Source: Asaia bogorensis
GTDB taxonomy: Bacteria > Pseudomonadota > Alphaproteobacteria > Acetobacterales > Acetobacteraceae
DNA length: 36,337 nt
NCBI GenBank assembly: GCA_945874805.1
Contig: CAMCJI010000010.1
Coordinates: 1-36,337, forward strand
Reading direction: 5' to 3'
The notes below the pieces were generated by a model. The model was given only the letters and a program-made list of their open reading frames with translations. It ran no database searches and was not told the DNA's origin. The stretch's first letter is position 1, and each line of letters starts with the position of its first letter. Of this stretch, positions 1 to 8,356 are shown piece after piece. The position numbers and the translations under genes are program-made.

Positions 1-20
1 GTGATCAGAGTCGGCGTCAT
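1..20 (-). CDS. Start of an unidentified gene, cut by the window edge
   Basis: The stop codon of the MFS transporter (17-19 on the minus strand) overlaps an ATG at 18-20 in the arrangement ATGA. This is the translationally coupled junction seen at several other places in this window. Only six codons (M-T-P-T-L-I) are visible before the edge, so nothing can be said about function. The call rests only on the overlap geometry and could be chance. Confidence 0.35.
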
Positions 21-1147
21 GCGGGCTCTCCGGGGGTGATGGCGCGGCGGGCGAAGATGATCACGGCGGCCATCAGCAGGCCAAGCAGGCCGAAGGCGAC
101 CGGCAGGCTCAGCAGGTCAGCGGCGACGCCGACCATGGCCGGGCCGGCGAGCAGGCCGGCATAGCCCGGCGTGGCGGCGGCCGAGATCGCCTGGCTCGGC
201 GGCATGCCGGGCACGCGGGACGCGGCGGCGAACAGCACGGGGACCATGTTGGCGCAGCCCAGCCCGATCATCAGGCAGCCGGCCATGCCGGCCCAGACGG
301 TCGGCACGATGGCGGCGAGCAGATAGCCCGCGCCGGCCAGCGCCGCGCCCCAGCGCAGCAGGTTCGCGGGGGCGACATGCGCCTGCACCCAGTCACCGGT
401 CAGCCGCGCCAGCGCCATTGCGGCAGAGAACCAGGCGAAGGCCAGCCCGGCCGTCTCGATCCCCGCGCCGCGGTGGAAGCGCAGCAGCACGCCTGCCCAG
501 TCGAGCACCGCGCCTTCGGCAAGGAAGGCGATGAAGCAGAGCGCGCCGATCAGGATGAGCCGTCCGCGCGGCCAGGCGAGGCCGCTGCTGGCCTCGCGCG
601 CCGGCAGCATATAGGCGCAGCAGGGCAGCAGGATCGCCAGCGACAGCACCGCCGAGCCGGTCGCCGCCATCCAAGGTGCCACGCCCGCGCCGAGCAGCAG
701 CGAGACGCCCCCGGCGCCGAGCAGGCCGCCGGCGCTGTAGCCGCCGTGGAAGCTGCTCATCAGGCTGCGCCCGGCCAGCGCCTCGACCCGCACGGCCTGG
801 GCGTTCATCGCGACATCGACGGTGGCGAGCGAGGCGCCGAATACGGCGAGGGCGAGGCCGAGGCCCCAGGCGGTGGGAACCAAGGCGAGCGTGGGCAGCG
901 TCGCACAATAGATCAGGCCGCCGACGAGGCAGACGGCGGGGGCGCCGAAGCGCTGGGTCAGCAAGCCGGCGCCGGGCAAGGCCGCGAGCGCACCGCCGCC
1001 GAGGGCGAGCAGCAAAACGCCCAGGGTGGAGTCATCCAGCCCCAGGCGCTGCTTGGCGTCCGGCACCAGCGGCGCCCAGGTGGAGGTGCCGATGCCGACG
1101 ATCAGAAAGACCAGAAAGGTCGCCAGCCGCGGCGCGCGCCAGTTCAT
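17..1147 (-). CDS. MFS transporter (FucP/YbjJ-like)
   Basis: A 376-residue integral membrane protein with about 12 hydrophobic segments. The pattern is that of the major facilitator superfamily: N-terminal R-x-A-T-F-L-V-F-L-I-V-G-I-G, a short basic loop after the second helix (TQRFG), and a second half beginning near residue 195. The overall look, with the SSFHGGYSAGG segment in helix 5, resembles the YbjJ/fucose permease-like branch. Substrate cannot be read from the sequence. It begins 22 bp after the icd stop on the same strand, so the two may be co-transcribed, and its stop overlaps the start of a further gene at the window edge. No strong ribosome binding site is visible before the ATG. 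MFS membership is secure; the subfamily is an impression. Confidence 0.85.
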   Translation of the reverse strand: MNWRAPRLATFLVFLIVGIGTSTWAPLVPDAKQRLGLDDSTLGVLLLALGGGALAALPGAGLLTQRFGAPAVCLVGGLIYCATLPTLALVPTAWGLGLALAVFGASLATVDVAMNAQAVRVEALAGRSLMSSFHGGYSAGGLLGAGGVSLLLGAGVAPWMAATGSAVLSLAILLPCCAYMLPAREASSGLAWPRGRLILIGALCFIAFLAEGAVLDWAGVLLRFHRGAGIETAGLAFAWFSAAMALARLTGDWVQAHVAPANLLRWGAALAGAGYLLAAIVPTVWAGMAGCLMIGLGCANMVPVLFAAASRVPGMPPSQAISAAATPGYAGLLAGPAMVGVAADLLSLPVAFGLLGLLMAAVIIFARRAITPGEPA

Positions 1148-1169
1148 CGGACGCGCGCCGCACGTGGGA

Positions 1170-2384
1170 TCAGGCCATCGCCTTGACGAGGTTTTCGTCG
1201 ATCTTGGCGAGGAAGTTCTGGGTGTTCATCCAGGGCTGCTCCTTGCCGATCAGGCTGGCGAGGTCCTTGGTCATGTGGCCGGATTCAACCGTCTCGATGC
1301 AGACCCGCTCCAGGGTGTCGGCAAAGCCGGTGACGTCCGGCGTGTTGTCGAACTTGCCGCGATAGGCCAGCCCGCGCGTCCAGGCGAAGATCGAAGCGAT
1401 CGGGTTGGTGCTGGTCTCGCGGCCCTTCTGGTGCTCGCGGTAGTGGCGGGTGACGGTGCCGTGCGCGGCCTCGCTCTCCACCGTCGCCCCGTCCGGGCTG
1501 AGCAGCACGGAGGTCATCAGGCCGAGCGAGCCGAAGCCCTGGGCGACGATGTCCGACTGGACGTCGCCGTCGTAGTTCTTGCAGGCCCAGACATAGCCGC
1601 CGTCCCACTTCAGGGCGGAGGCGACCATGTCGTCGATCAGGCGCTGTTCGTAGGTCAGGCCGGCGGCCTTGAACTTGGCGGCGAATTCGGCGTCGAAGAC
1701 GTCCTGGAACACGTCCTTGAACATGCCGTCATAGGCCTTGAGGATGGTGTTCTTGTGGCTGAGATACACCGGGTAGTTGCGCGCCAGGCCGTAGTTGAAG
1801 GACGCACGGGCGAAGCCTTCGATGGAAGCCTTGGTGTTGTGCATGCCCATCACCACGCCGTCGCCCTTGAACTCATGCACCAGCATCTCGACCGGGGCGG
1901 AGCCGTCGGCGGGGGTGAACATCAGGCTCACCTTGCCGGGCTGCAGGATCTTGGTTTCGGTGGCGCGGTAGATGTCGCCATAGGCGTGGCGGCCGATGAC
2001 GATCGGCTTGTTCCAGTGCGGGACGAGGCGCGGCACGTTGGAGCAGATGATCGGTTCGCGGAAGATCGTGCCGTCGAGGATGTTGCGGATGGTGCCGTTC
2101 GGGCTGCGCCACATCTTCTTGAGCTTGAACTCCTCAACCCGCGCCTCATCCGGGGTGATCGTCGCGCATTTCACGCCGACGCCGTAGCGCTTGATGGCGT
2201 GGGCGGCGTCGACGGTCACCTGGTCGTCGGTCTGGTCGCGGTATTCGACGCCGAGGTCGTAGTATTTCAGGTCGATATCGAGATACGGCAGGATCAGCTT
2301 CTCCTTGATGAAGCCCCAGATGATGCGCGTCATCTCATCCCCGTCGAGTTCCACAACCGGGGTCTTCACCTTGATCTTCGCCAT
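1170..2384 (-). CDS. icd: NADP-dependent isocitrate dehydrogenase (eukaryotic-type, about 404 aa)
   Basis: Converts isocitrate to 2-oxoglutarate with NADP+ in the TCA cycle; cytosolic. From the ATG at 2384 the protein has 404 residues and its active site keeps the same numbering as human IDH1: Ser94 and Arg100 in SPNGTIRN, Arg109, Arg132 in GRHAYGD and Tyr139. It therefore belongs to the homodimeric IDH1/2-like subfamily common in alphaproteobacteria, not to the E. coli Icd type. The open frame runs upstream to 3032, but only from MAKIKVK does it match the family, and GAGGA lies just ahead of this ATG. It faces away from the signalling gene at 2576. The 191 bp between them hold paired GC-rich hairpins (2407-2461). 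Confidence 0.96.
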   Translation of the reverse strand: MAKIKVKTPVVELDGDEMTRIIWGFIKEKLILPYLDIDLKYYDLGVEYRDQTDDQVTVDAAHAIKRYGVGVKCATITPDEARVEEFKLKKMWRSPNGTIRNILDGTIFREPIICSNVPRLVPHWNKPIVIGRHAYGDIYRATETKILQPGKVSLMFTPADGSAPVEMLVHEFKGDGVVMGMHNTKASIEGFARASFNYGLARNYPVYLSHKNTILKAYDGMFKDVFQDVFDAEFAAKFKAAGLTYEQRLIDDMVASALKWDGGYVWACKNYDGDVQSDIVAQGFGSLGLMTSVLLSPDGATVESEAAHGTVTRHYREHQKGRETSTNPIASIFAWTRGLAYRGKFDNTPDVTGFADTLERVCIETVESGHMTKDLASLIGKEQPWMNTQNFLAKIDENLVKAMA

Positions 2385-2406
2385 ACCGTCCTCGCTGGTG
2401 TGCGTG

Positions 2407-2461
2407 CCGGGCATCTGCCGCCCGGACGCGATGATGGGCCGGGCGGATATCTGCCGCCCGG
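2407..2461. repeat. Duplicated GC-rich hairpin upstream of icd
   Basis: Two short inverted repeats lie side by side in the icd 5' region. One has arms CCGGG (2407-2411) and CCCGG (2421-2425). The other has a perfect 8-bp stem, CCGGGCGG (2439-2446) and CCGCCCGG (2454-2461), with a 7-nt loop. They share the direct repeat ATCTGCCGCCCGG at 2413-2425 and 2449-2461. They sit 23-77 bp before the icd ATG and could be operators or leader hairpins. Their role is not known. Confidence 0.45.
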
Positions 2462-2575
2462 GAATGCGGCCGGACAATTGCACTTGAGGTCCCGCGCGGC
2501 AACCTTTGCAGCCCAGGCCGGGCAGAAAATCACCAGCGTTGAACGCGGCGGCGCGGTGGTGTTCACTGCCCGCAG

Positions 2576-3988
2576 ATGCAGGACTCCCAAACCGGACTGA
2601 CCTTTGCGGCCGATGTTCTGGCGGTGCTCGCGCTCGCCGGGCTGCTCGCCACGATCCTTGCCGCCTTGCTGCTGCTGCGCGCGGCACAACGGCGCGAGGC
2701 GGCGATGCTGCGCGAGCGCGCCGCCCTGACCGCGGCCTACGCCCAGGTCGCCGCCGCGCGCACGGCCGCCGAATGCCGCGCGAGCCTGGCCGCGACGATG
2801 GTGGCGGGGCTGCCGGATGGCATGGTGATGTTCGATGCCGGCATGCGCCTCGTTTTGTGGAACGACCGCTTCGGCGAGATCGCCGGCGTGCCGCCGGAGC
2901 TGCTGCGCGAGGGAACGACGCTGGACGAGATGATCCGCGCCCAGGCACTCGCCGGCGAGTTCGGCCGCGGCGACATGGAGGCCGAGGTGATGCGCCGCTC
3001 CTCCGCCGCCCGGCGGGCGGGGGAACTGGCATTCAGCGAGCGCCAGCGGCCGAACGGGCGGGTGATCGAACTGCGCCGCCGCACACTGCCGGGGGGCGAG
3101 ATGGTCACGCTGGTCGCCGACGTCACCGCCCGCCGGCGGATGGCCCAGCCGATGCGCAGCGACCCCGCCGGCATCGCCCCGGCCGCAGCAGCCCTCCCCC
3201 CCGGCGGCCTCGTCAGCGTGCCGCCGCGCCCGCCGCGGCGCGCCACTGTGCTGCTTGTCGAAGATATCCTGGTCAACCAGCTCGTCACCGCGACGCAGTT
3301 GCGCCGCGACGGGCACCGGGTGGATGTCGCCTCCACCGGGGCGGAGGCGGTGCGCATGGTGGCCAGCACGCCCTACGATCTCGTGCTGATGGACCTGATG
3401 ATGCCCGGCATGAGCGGGCATGAGGCCGCGCGCGCCATCCGCGGCATGGCCGGCCTGTCCGGCGTGGTGCCGATCCTGGCGCTGACCGCCAATACCAGCC
3501 CGCTCGACCGGCAGCGCTGCATCGAGGCCGGCATGCAGGGCATGCTCAGCAAGCCCGTCAGCGCCGAGGAGCTGAGCGCGGCCATCGCCGATCTGCGCCG
3601 CCCCGGCAGCATCGTGCCGGTCTCCACCTCCACCTCCGTGCAACTGCTGGATATCGAGCGGCTGACCGAGTTACGGGAGGGATTGCCGGCCGGTCTGTTC
3701 GTCTCCCTCGCCGAGCAGTGTATCGTCGACATGCGCGAGCGGATGATGGACCTGCACGAGGCGATCGAGACGGCCGAGACGGAGCGCACGGTCGCCGCAT
3801 CGCACGCGCTGGCGGGCATGGCCGGCAGCTACGGCATGGCGGCGGTGGAGCGGCGGATGCGCCATATCATGGCGGCAGGCCAGGCGGCGGACGCCGAGCT
3901 GTGCCGCCGCCTGACCTACGGCATGGACGGCGAGCTCGACCGGTCGGAGGAGGCGTTGCAGACGCTGGTGCAGGCGCAGCCGGCGTGA
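2576..3988 (+). CDS. Membrane-anchored PAS-REC-Hpt signalling protein without a kinase domain
   Basis: A 470-residue signalling protein. Residues about 12-35 form one hydrophobic segment followed by a coiled, Arg/Ala-rich stretch (35-70). A PAS-like domain spans about 72-185 ([19 protein letters not shown]). After a Pro/Ala linker, a receiver domain (about 224-341) has acidic pocket Glu229-Asp230, phospho-acceptor Asp273 (LMDLMMPG), Thr304 and Lys326 (SKP). A C-terminal Hpt domain (about 355-470) carries the likely phospho-His410 in [10 protein letters not shown]. The HisKA and HATPase domains normally found between PAS and REC in hybrid kinases are absent. It therefore probably relays phosphate from another kinase, which is inference. 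Its TGA overlaps the GTG of the next gene. The ribosome binding site is weak. Confidence 0.85.
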   Translation: MQDSQTGLTFAADVLAVLALAGLLATILAALLLLRAAQRREAAMLRERAALTAAYAQVAAARTAAECRASLAATMVAGLPDGMVMFDAGMRLVLWNDRFGEIAGVPPELLREGTTLDEMIRAQALAGEFGRGDMEAEVMRRSSAARRAGELAFSERQRPNGRVIELRRRTLPGGEMVTLVADVTARRRMAQPMRSDPAGIAPAAAALPPGGLVSVPPRPPRRATVLLVEDILVNQLVTATQLRRDGHRVDVASTGAEAVRMVASTPYDLVLMDLMMPGMSGHEAARAIRGMAGLSGVVPILALTANTSPLDRQRCIEAGMQGMLSKPVSAEELSAAIADLRRPGSIVPVSTSTSVQLLDIERLTELREGLPAGLFVSLAEQCIVDMRERMMDLHEAIETAETERTVAASHALAGMAGSYGMAAVERRMRHIMAAGQAADAELCRRLTYGMDGELDRSEEALQTLVQAQPA

Positions 3989-4539
3989 AGCGGGTCTATC
4001 TCGCCGGCCCGGATGTGTTTCTGCCCGACCCGATGGCGCGGGCCGCGGCGCTGAAGGCGATCTGCGCGGCGCACGGGCTGCACGGCGTCTCGCCGCTCGA
4101 TCCGCTGGATGGCGGTGACCCGGCGGGCTGGGCGGCGCTGGCGCTACCGCTGCAAATCGCCCTGCGCAACGAGGCGCATATCACCGGCTGCGACGGGCTG
4201 ATCGCCAATCTCACGCCGTTCCGCGGGCCGAGCGCGGATGCGGGTACCGTGTTCGAGGTCGGCTACATGCGCGCCCTTGGGCGGCCGGTGTTCGGCTGGA
4301 GCAACAGTGCCGCGCTGTTTGTGGACCGCACGCGGGGGTTTCTCGGCTCCGGCGCCGCGACGGACGGGGAGGGGCTGCTGGTGGAGGATTTCCCCGGCAT
4401 GCGCGACAATCTGATGATCGACGGCGCGATCGCGGCCTCGGGCGGCGTGTTCGTCACCCGCGCGGCGGCGGCGCGCTGGCAGGATCTGGCCGCGTTCGAG
4501 GACTGCGTGGCCCAGGCGGCAGCCGTGCTGCGAGAATAG
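3985..4539 (+). CDS. Nucleoside 2-deoxyribosyltransferase family protein
   Basis: Members of this family (PF05014) cleave or transfer deoxyribose between nucleobases, or hydrolyse (deoxy)nucleoside monophosphates. The 184-residue protein opens with the family hallmark VYLAGPDVF and has the DGLIANL strand. The catalytic-glutamate segment is AGTVFEVGYM, with Glu91 as the likely nucleophile, and DNLMIDGAI lies near the C terminus. The start is a GTG at 3985 in a GTGA overlap with the stop of the PAS-REC-Hpt gene; the longer in-frame extension upstream only shadows that gene. Coupled translation with a phosphorelay protein is an unusual pairing. A strong hairpin follows its stop. Substrate is not predictable. 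Confidence 0.85.
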   Translation: MKRVYLAGPDVFLPDPMARAAALKAICAAHGLHGVSPLDPLDGGDPAGWAALALPLQIALRNEAHITGCDGLIANLTPFRGPSADAGTVFEVGYMRALGRPVFGWSNSAALFVDRTRGFLGSGAATDGEGLLVEDFPGMRDNLMIDGAIAASGGVFVTRAAAARWQDLAAFEDCVAQAAAVLRE

Positions 4540-4584
4540 CACCCGCCCCCCGCCGCGGCGCGGCGGGGGGGCGGGGCCGGTGCT
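4538..4584. terminator. Bidirectional GC-rich terminator hairpin between convergent genes
   Basis: Outer arms AGCACC (4538-4543) and GGTGCT (4579-4584) enclose a longer inner stem. Its left arm, 4544-4555, is a C-run flanked by CG and GCCG; the complementary G-run is at 4561-4573 with one bulged base. The loop is only about 5 nt. The hairpin spans the last bases of both convergent genes (stops at 4537-4539 on plus and 4584-4586 on minus), so it would act on both. There is no clear T-tract, so termination strength is uncertain. Confidence 0.7.
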
Positions 4585-5792
4585 CAGGCGGAGGCGTCGA
4601 TCACGTCGCCGAAGCGCTCATAGGTGGTGCCGGTCCAGCGCGTGAGCTGCATCTGCTGGATCGGGTGGAAGTTGGCCGGTCCGGTGCTGACGGTGACACC
4701 GGGCAGCAGCACGGGCACGGTCAGCTTCTTGATGTTGGCGGCCTGCTTCATGATGTTCTCGCGGGAGAAATCATCGCCGCACTGCTTCAGCACCTGCAGC
4801 ATGGTCGTACATACGCCGTAGCTGAACACATAGCCGCCATCCAGCATGTCGCCGTCCGGGATGTACTTGGCCATGAACGCGCGCCATTCGTTCATCCCGG
4901 CATCCGTCTTCCAGGACGGGTCCGAATTGTCCTTGAGATACTGCGAGGTGATCACGCCGACGGCCTTCTCCGGGCCGGCGGGATTGATCGTCGCACCCAC
5001 CGAGGAGGAGACGTTGGACATGAAGTGCAGCGGCTTCCAGCCGATGTCGAAGGCCTTGCGGATGGTCTGGGCGGCGAATTTCGGGATCGCGGCGGTGACC
5101 AGCGTGTCCGCCCCGCTGTCCTTCATCGCCACCACCTGGCTGTCCACGGTGGCGTCCGACGACTCGTAGGTCACAATCTTGGTGAACATCTTGTCGAAGT
5201 CGGCCTTCAGCTCATCCTTGAGGCCGATCAGGTAGTCCTTGCCGAAATCGTCGTTCTGATAGATCAGCGCGGCCTTGGCCGCCGGCTTGTTGGCGCGGAT
5301 GTATTTTGCGTAGATCTGGGCTTCGGTGCGGTAGCTCGGCTGCCAGCCCATCGTCCAGGGGAAGTCCTTGGGATTGCCCCATTTATCCGCCCCGGTGGCA
5401 AGGAACAGATGCGGGACCTTCCGGCCATTGATGTAGCGGTGGATCGCCGTGTTGTTCGGCGTGCCGAGTGGGTTGAACAGGAAAGCCACCTCGTCCTGCT
5501 CCACCAGCCGACGGGTCTGCTCCACCGTCTTGGCGGGGATGTAGCCGTCGTCCAGCGTGATGAAGGTGATCTTGCGCCCGCCGACTCCGCCGTTTTCGTT
5601 GACCATCCTGAAGAAGGCCGCGGCCCCCTTGCCGATCACGCCGTAGCTGCTGGCGTTGCCGGAATAGGGCATGGTGTTGCCGATCTTGATCTCGGTTTTG
5701 GTGACGCCGACCACGGTCGCCGCCAGGGCCTCGCCGACGCCGCCGAAGGCTGCAAAGGCGCCAAGGCCCTTGAGAACTGTCCGCCGATCCAT
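4584..5792 (-). CDS. Branched-chain amino acid-type ABC transporter, periplasmic substrate-binding protein
   Basis: A 402-residue periplasmic binding protein of the LivJ/LivK type (Peripla_BP_6). An export signal occupies about residues 1-24: twin arginines in MDRRTVLKG, a hydrophobic Ala/Gly core and a likely cut after ALA, which fits Tat or Sec export. The mature part begins with the family pattern TKTEIKIGNTMPYSGNASSYG and continues with two Rossmann-like lobes (KITFITLDDGYIPAKTVEQTRRLVEQDEV; ALIYQNDDFGKDY). It is the last gene of a five-gene liv operon, 24 bp after livM, with GGGGAAA as ribosome binding site. Family members also bind aromatic acids, amides or urea, so the ligand is open. 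Confidence 0.93.
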   Translation of the reverse strand: MDRRTVLKGLGAFAAFGGVGEALAATVVGVTKTEIKIGNTMPYSGNASSYGVIGKGAAAFFRMVNENGGVGGRKITFITLDDGYIPAKTVEQTRRLVEQDEVAFLFNPLGTPNNTAIHRYINGRKVPHLFLATGADKWGNPKDFPWTMGWQPSYRTEAQIYAKYIRANKPAAKAALIYQNDDFGKDYLIGLKDELKADFDKMFTKIVTYESSDATVDSQVVAMKDSGADTLVTAAIPKFAAQTIRKAFDIGWKPLHFMSNVSSSVGATINPAGPEKAVGVITSQYLKDNSDPSWKTDAGMNEWRAFMAKYIPDGDMLDGGYVFSYGVCTTMLQVLKQCGDDFSRENIMKQAANIKKLTVPVLLPGVTVSTGPANFHPIQQMQLTRWTGTTYERFGDVIDASA

Positions 5793-5816
5793 TGTGTTTC
5801 CCCGTTGTTTTTTTGA

Positions 5817-6764
5817 TTAGGTCGTCTTGGTCAGCCGCGCCCGCACCAGGCTGGCGATGCCGCCGGGTGCGAGGAACATGAAGGCGATCAGGATGATACC
5901 ATAGACTGCCCCCGGGGCGGCTTTGGAAAGATGGTCGGCCAGATTCGGGATGAACTGGATGAACAGCGCGCCATAGATCGCACCGGAAATCGAGGCCGCC
6001 CCCCCGATCACCATGCCGACGAACAGGGTGATGGAGAGCGCCACGGTGAAACTGTCCGGCGAGACGAACTGCACCGCAATTGCCCCGAGCGACCCCGCGA
6101 CGCCGGTGAACATGGCCGATGTGGCGAAGGTCAGCGTCTTGAACTGGGCGAGATCGATGCCCATCGCCTCGGCCGCCAGCGGCTGGTCGCGGATGGCCTT
6201 CATCGCGCGCCCGATCCGCCCGCCGACGAGGTTCGCCGCGAGGATGAACATGCCCACCCCGACCGCGAGGCTGAACAGATACAGCCATTGGTCGCCGCTC
6301 AGCGGCAGGCCGAACGGCGCATCCGGCTTCATGATGACAACGCCCTGCACGCCGCCGGTCCAGTCCTCGAACAGGTGGTATTTCAGCAATTGCGGGATGG
6401 CCACCGCCAGCGCGAAGGTGGTCAGCGCGAGATAAACGCCCCCCAGCCGCAAGGCCGGCATGCCGAGCAGAAAGCCCACCCCGGCACACACCACGGCCGA
6501 GACGGGCAGGGTCGCCCAGTAGGGCACGTCGAACTTGTCCATCAGAATGGCGGTGACGTAGGCCCCCACCGCATAGAACGCGCCATGCCCCAGCGAAACC
6601 TGGCCGTTGTAGCCGGTGACGAGGTTGAGCCCGAGAATGGCCATCGCATAGGCCACAACCAACGTCAGCTGGAACAGCTGATAGCCGCTGGCAAAGCTCG
6701 TCGGGACCACCGCCAGCAGAGCGATCAATCCAACGAGACCCCAGGGTGAGCGCAGGAATGCCAT
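5817..6764 (-). CDS. livM: Branched-chain amino acid-type ABC permease LivM
   Basis: The second inner-membrane permease of the Liv-type importer, 315 residues with about 8-10 hydrophobic helices. Family signatures include LNLVTGYNGQVSLGHGAFYAVGAY cut into the motifs GYNGQVSLGHGAF and LGMPALRLGGVYLALTTFA. The cytoplasmic coupling-helix region is GRAMKAIRDQPLAAEAMG, which docks on the LivG/LivF ATPases. It starts 3 bp after the livH stop, and livK follows after 24 bp. The C terminus (LTKTT) is complete. Assignment to the LivM family is firm; the transported substrate is not defined by sequence. Confidence 0.93.
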   Translation of the reverse strand: MAFLRSPWGLVGLIALLAVVPTSFASGYQLFQLTLVVAYAMAILGLNLVTGYNGQVSLGHGAFYAVGAYVTAILMDKFDVPYWATLPVSAVVCAGVGFLLGMPALRLGGVYLALTTFALAVAIPQLLKYHLFEDWTGGVQGVVIMKPDAPFGLPLSGDQWLYLFSLAVGVGMFILAANLVGGRIGRAMKAIRDQPLAAEAMGIDLAQFKTLTFATSAMFTGVAGSLGAIAVQFVSPDSFTVALSITLFVGMVIGGAASISGAIYGALFIQFIPNLADHLSKAAPGAVYGIILIAFMFLAPGGIASLVRARLTKTT

Positions 6765-6767
6765 GAT

Positions 6768-7640
6768 CTACACCCGGCTCGCGAGGGTCTTGCCGAACAG
6801 CCCGGCTGGCCTCAGCACCAGCACGGCGACGATGATCAGCAGCGCCATCGTCAGCTTCAGCTCGGTGCCGACGATGTAGGCGCCGCCGATATTCTCGATG
6901 ATCCCCACCAGGAAACCGCCGATCACCGCCCCCAGCGGATTGGTGATGCCCCCCAGCAGCGCCCCGGCGAAGGCATACAGCAGCACGCCGGCCATCATGT
7001 TCGGGTCGAGAAAGACGATGGGCGCCACCATCATGCCGGCCATCGCCCCGATGCCGGCGGCAAGACCCCAGCCCAGCGCCAGCATCCGCGCCACCGGCAC
7101 ACCGACGAGGCGGCTGGACACCGGGTTGTACGCCGCCGCCCGCATCGCCAGCCCCAGCCGGGTGAAGCGGAAGAACGCCCAGACCGAGGTCAGCACGCAC
7201 AAAGTCACGAAGGTCGAGCCGAGTTCGTGGCGGGAGAACATGCCGCCCAGCAGCGGCGCACCCTCGCCGAACGGGGTGGGGAAGGGCTTGAGCGTATAGG
7301 TGAAGATCCAGCCGGCGATGGAGTTGAAGATCAGCAACATGCCGATGAACACCCCCACCGTCGCCAGGATCGGTGCATTGGCCAAGGGTTGCAGCACGAT
7401 GCGCTGGATGGCGATACCCATGGCCATCGACACCGCGACCGTGATGGCGAACGCCGCCCAATACGGCACGCCCGCCTGGATCAGCGTCAGCGCAATATAG
7501 GTCGAGAACATCGCCATCTCGCCCTGGGCGAAATTCACGTGATGCGTCGCCTGATAGATCATCACCAAAGCCAGAGCGACGGAGGCGTAGATGCCCCCTG
7601 TCGCGATCCCCGAAAACAACTGGTGCAGAACGCCGTCCAT
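6768..7640 (-). CDS. livH: Branched-chain amino acid-type ABC permease LivH
   Basis: The first inner-membrane permease of the system, 290 residues. Features of the LivH family are the N-terminal QLFSGIATGGIYASVALAL stretch, the HHVNFAQGEMAMFSTY segment, and the coupling region RLGLAMRAAAYNPVSSRLVGV that contacts the ATPases. The C-terminal helices end in the typical LVLRPAGLFGK. It pairs with LivM to form the translocation pore. It lies 2 bp downstream of livF and 3 bp upstream of livM, so expression as part of the operon is very likely. Confidence 0.93.
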   Translation of the reverse strand: MDGVLHQLFSGIATGGIYASVALALVMIYQATHHVNFAQGEMAMFSTYIALTLIQAGVPYWAAFAITVAVSMAMGIAIQRIVLQPLANAPILATVGVFIGMLLIFNSIAGWIFTYTLKPFPTPFGEGAPLLGGMFSRHELGSTFVTLCVLTSVWAFFRFTRLGLAMRAAAYNPVSSRLVGVPVARMLALGWGLAAGIGAMAGMMVAPIVFLDPNMMAGVLLYAFAGALLGGITNPLGAVIGGFLVGIIENIGGAYIVGTELKLTMALLIIVAVLVLRPAGLFGKTLASRV

Positions 7641-7642
7641 GG

Positions 7643-8356
7643 TCAGTACCCCAGATACGAGCGGCGGACGGCTTCGTCCCTACGGATGTCGGCCGCGGCA
7701 CCGGACATGACGATGCGACCGGTTTCCAGCAGATAGGCCTGATCGGCGATGGTCAGCGCCAGGGCGGCGTTCTGCTCCACCACCAATATCGAGGTGCCCT
7801 CGCGCTCGATGATGCTGCGCATGATCTCGAAGATCTCGCGCACGATCAGCGGGGCGAGGCCGAAGGACGGCTCGTCGAGCAGCAGCAGCTTCGGCCGCAG
7901 CATCAGCGCGCGGGCGATCGCCAGCATCTGCTGCTCCCCGCCCGAGAGCGTGCCGGCCTGCTGGCGGAAGCGCTGCTTCAGCTTGGGGAAATAGGCGAAC
8001 ATGCGCTCAAGGTCGGGGCCGGTATCGTCGCGCCGCGTATAGGCGCCGAGGCGGAGGTTCTCCTCCACCGTCAGCTCCATGAAGGTGCCGCGACCGTCGG
8101 GCACATGCGCGACGCCCATGCCGGCAATCGCCTCCGTCGCTACGCCCACCAGCGAGCGCCCGGCGAAGTCGATGCTGCCGGATACCCGCAGCATGCCGCT
8201 GATCGCCCGCAGCGTGGTGGTCTTGCCCGCGCCATTGGCGCCGAGCAGCGTGGTGACGCCGCCTTGCGCGACAAAAAAATCGAGCCCGTGCAGCACCTTG
8301 GTGATGCCGTAGCCGGCATGCAGGCCGGTGACGCGGAGCAGCGGGTCAGTGGCCAT
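7643..8356 (-). CDS. livF: ABC transporter ATP-binding protein LivF (first system)
   Basis: One of the two ATPases of the Liv importer. It has Walker A LLGANGAGKTTTL, the signature LSGGEQQMLAIARAL, Walker B LLLLDEPSFGLAP and the H-loop region ILVVEQNAALAL. I chose the ATG at 8356 (237 aa) over a GTG at 8362, because GGAGG lies 6 nt before this ATG whereas it would touch the GTG. The gene begins inside the 3' end of livG (stop at 8346), an 11-bp overlap that suggests translational coupling. All ATPase motifs are intact, in contrast to the degenerate ABC protein at 31856-34546. Confidence 0.94.
   Translation of the reverse strand: MATDPLLRVTGLHAGYGITKVLHGLDFFVAQGGVTTLLGANGAGKTTTLRAISGMLRVSGSIDFAGRSLVGVATEAIAGMGVAHVPDGRGTFMELTVEENLRLGAYTRRDDTGPDLERMFAYFPKLKQRFRQQAGTLSGGEQQMLAIARALMLRPKLLLLDEPSFGLAPLIVREIFEIMRSIIEREGTSILVVEQNAALALTIADQAYLLETGRIVMSGAAADIRRDEAVRRSYLGY

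Noticed and set aside
2385-3032. N-terminal extension of isocitrate dehydrogenase
   Set aside because: The extra 216 codons are Arg/Ala-rich and antisense to the signalling gene; family similarity and IDH1 numbering begin at 2384.
5383-7701. A 772-codon minus-strand open frame across livK, livM and livH
   Set aside because: It is a shifted-frame shadow of three well-supported genes, with Arg/Gly-rich translation.
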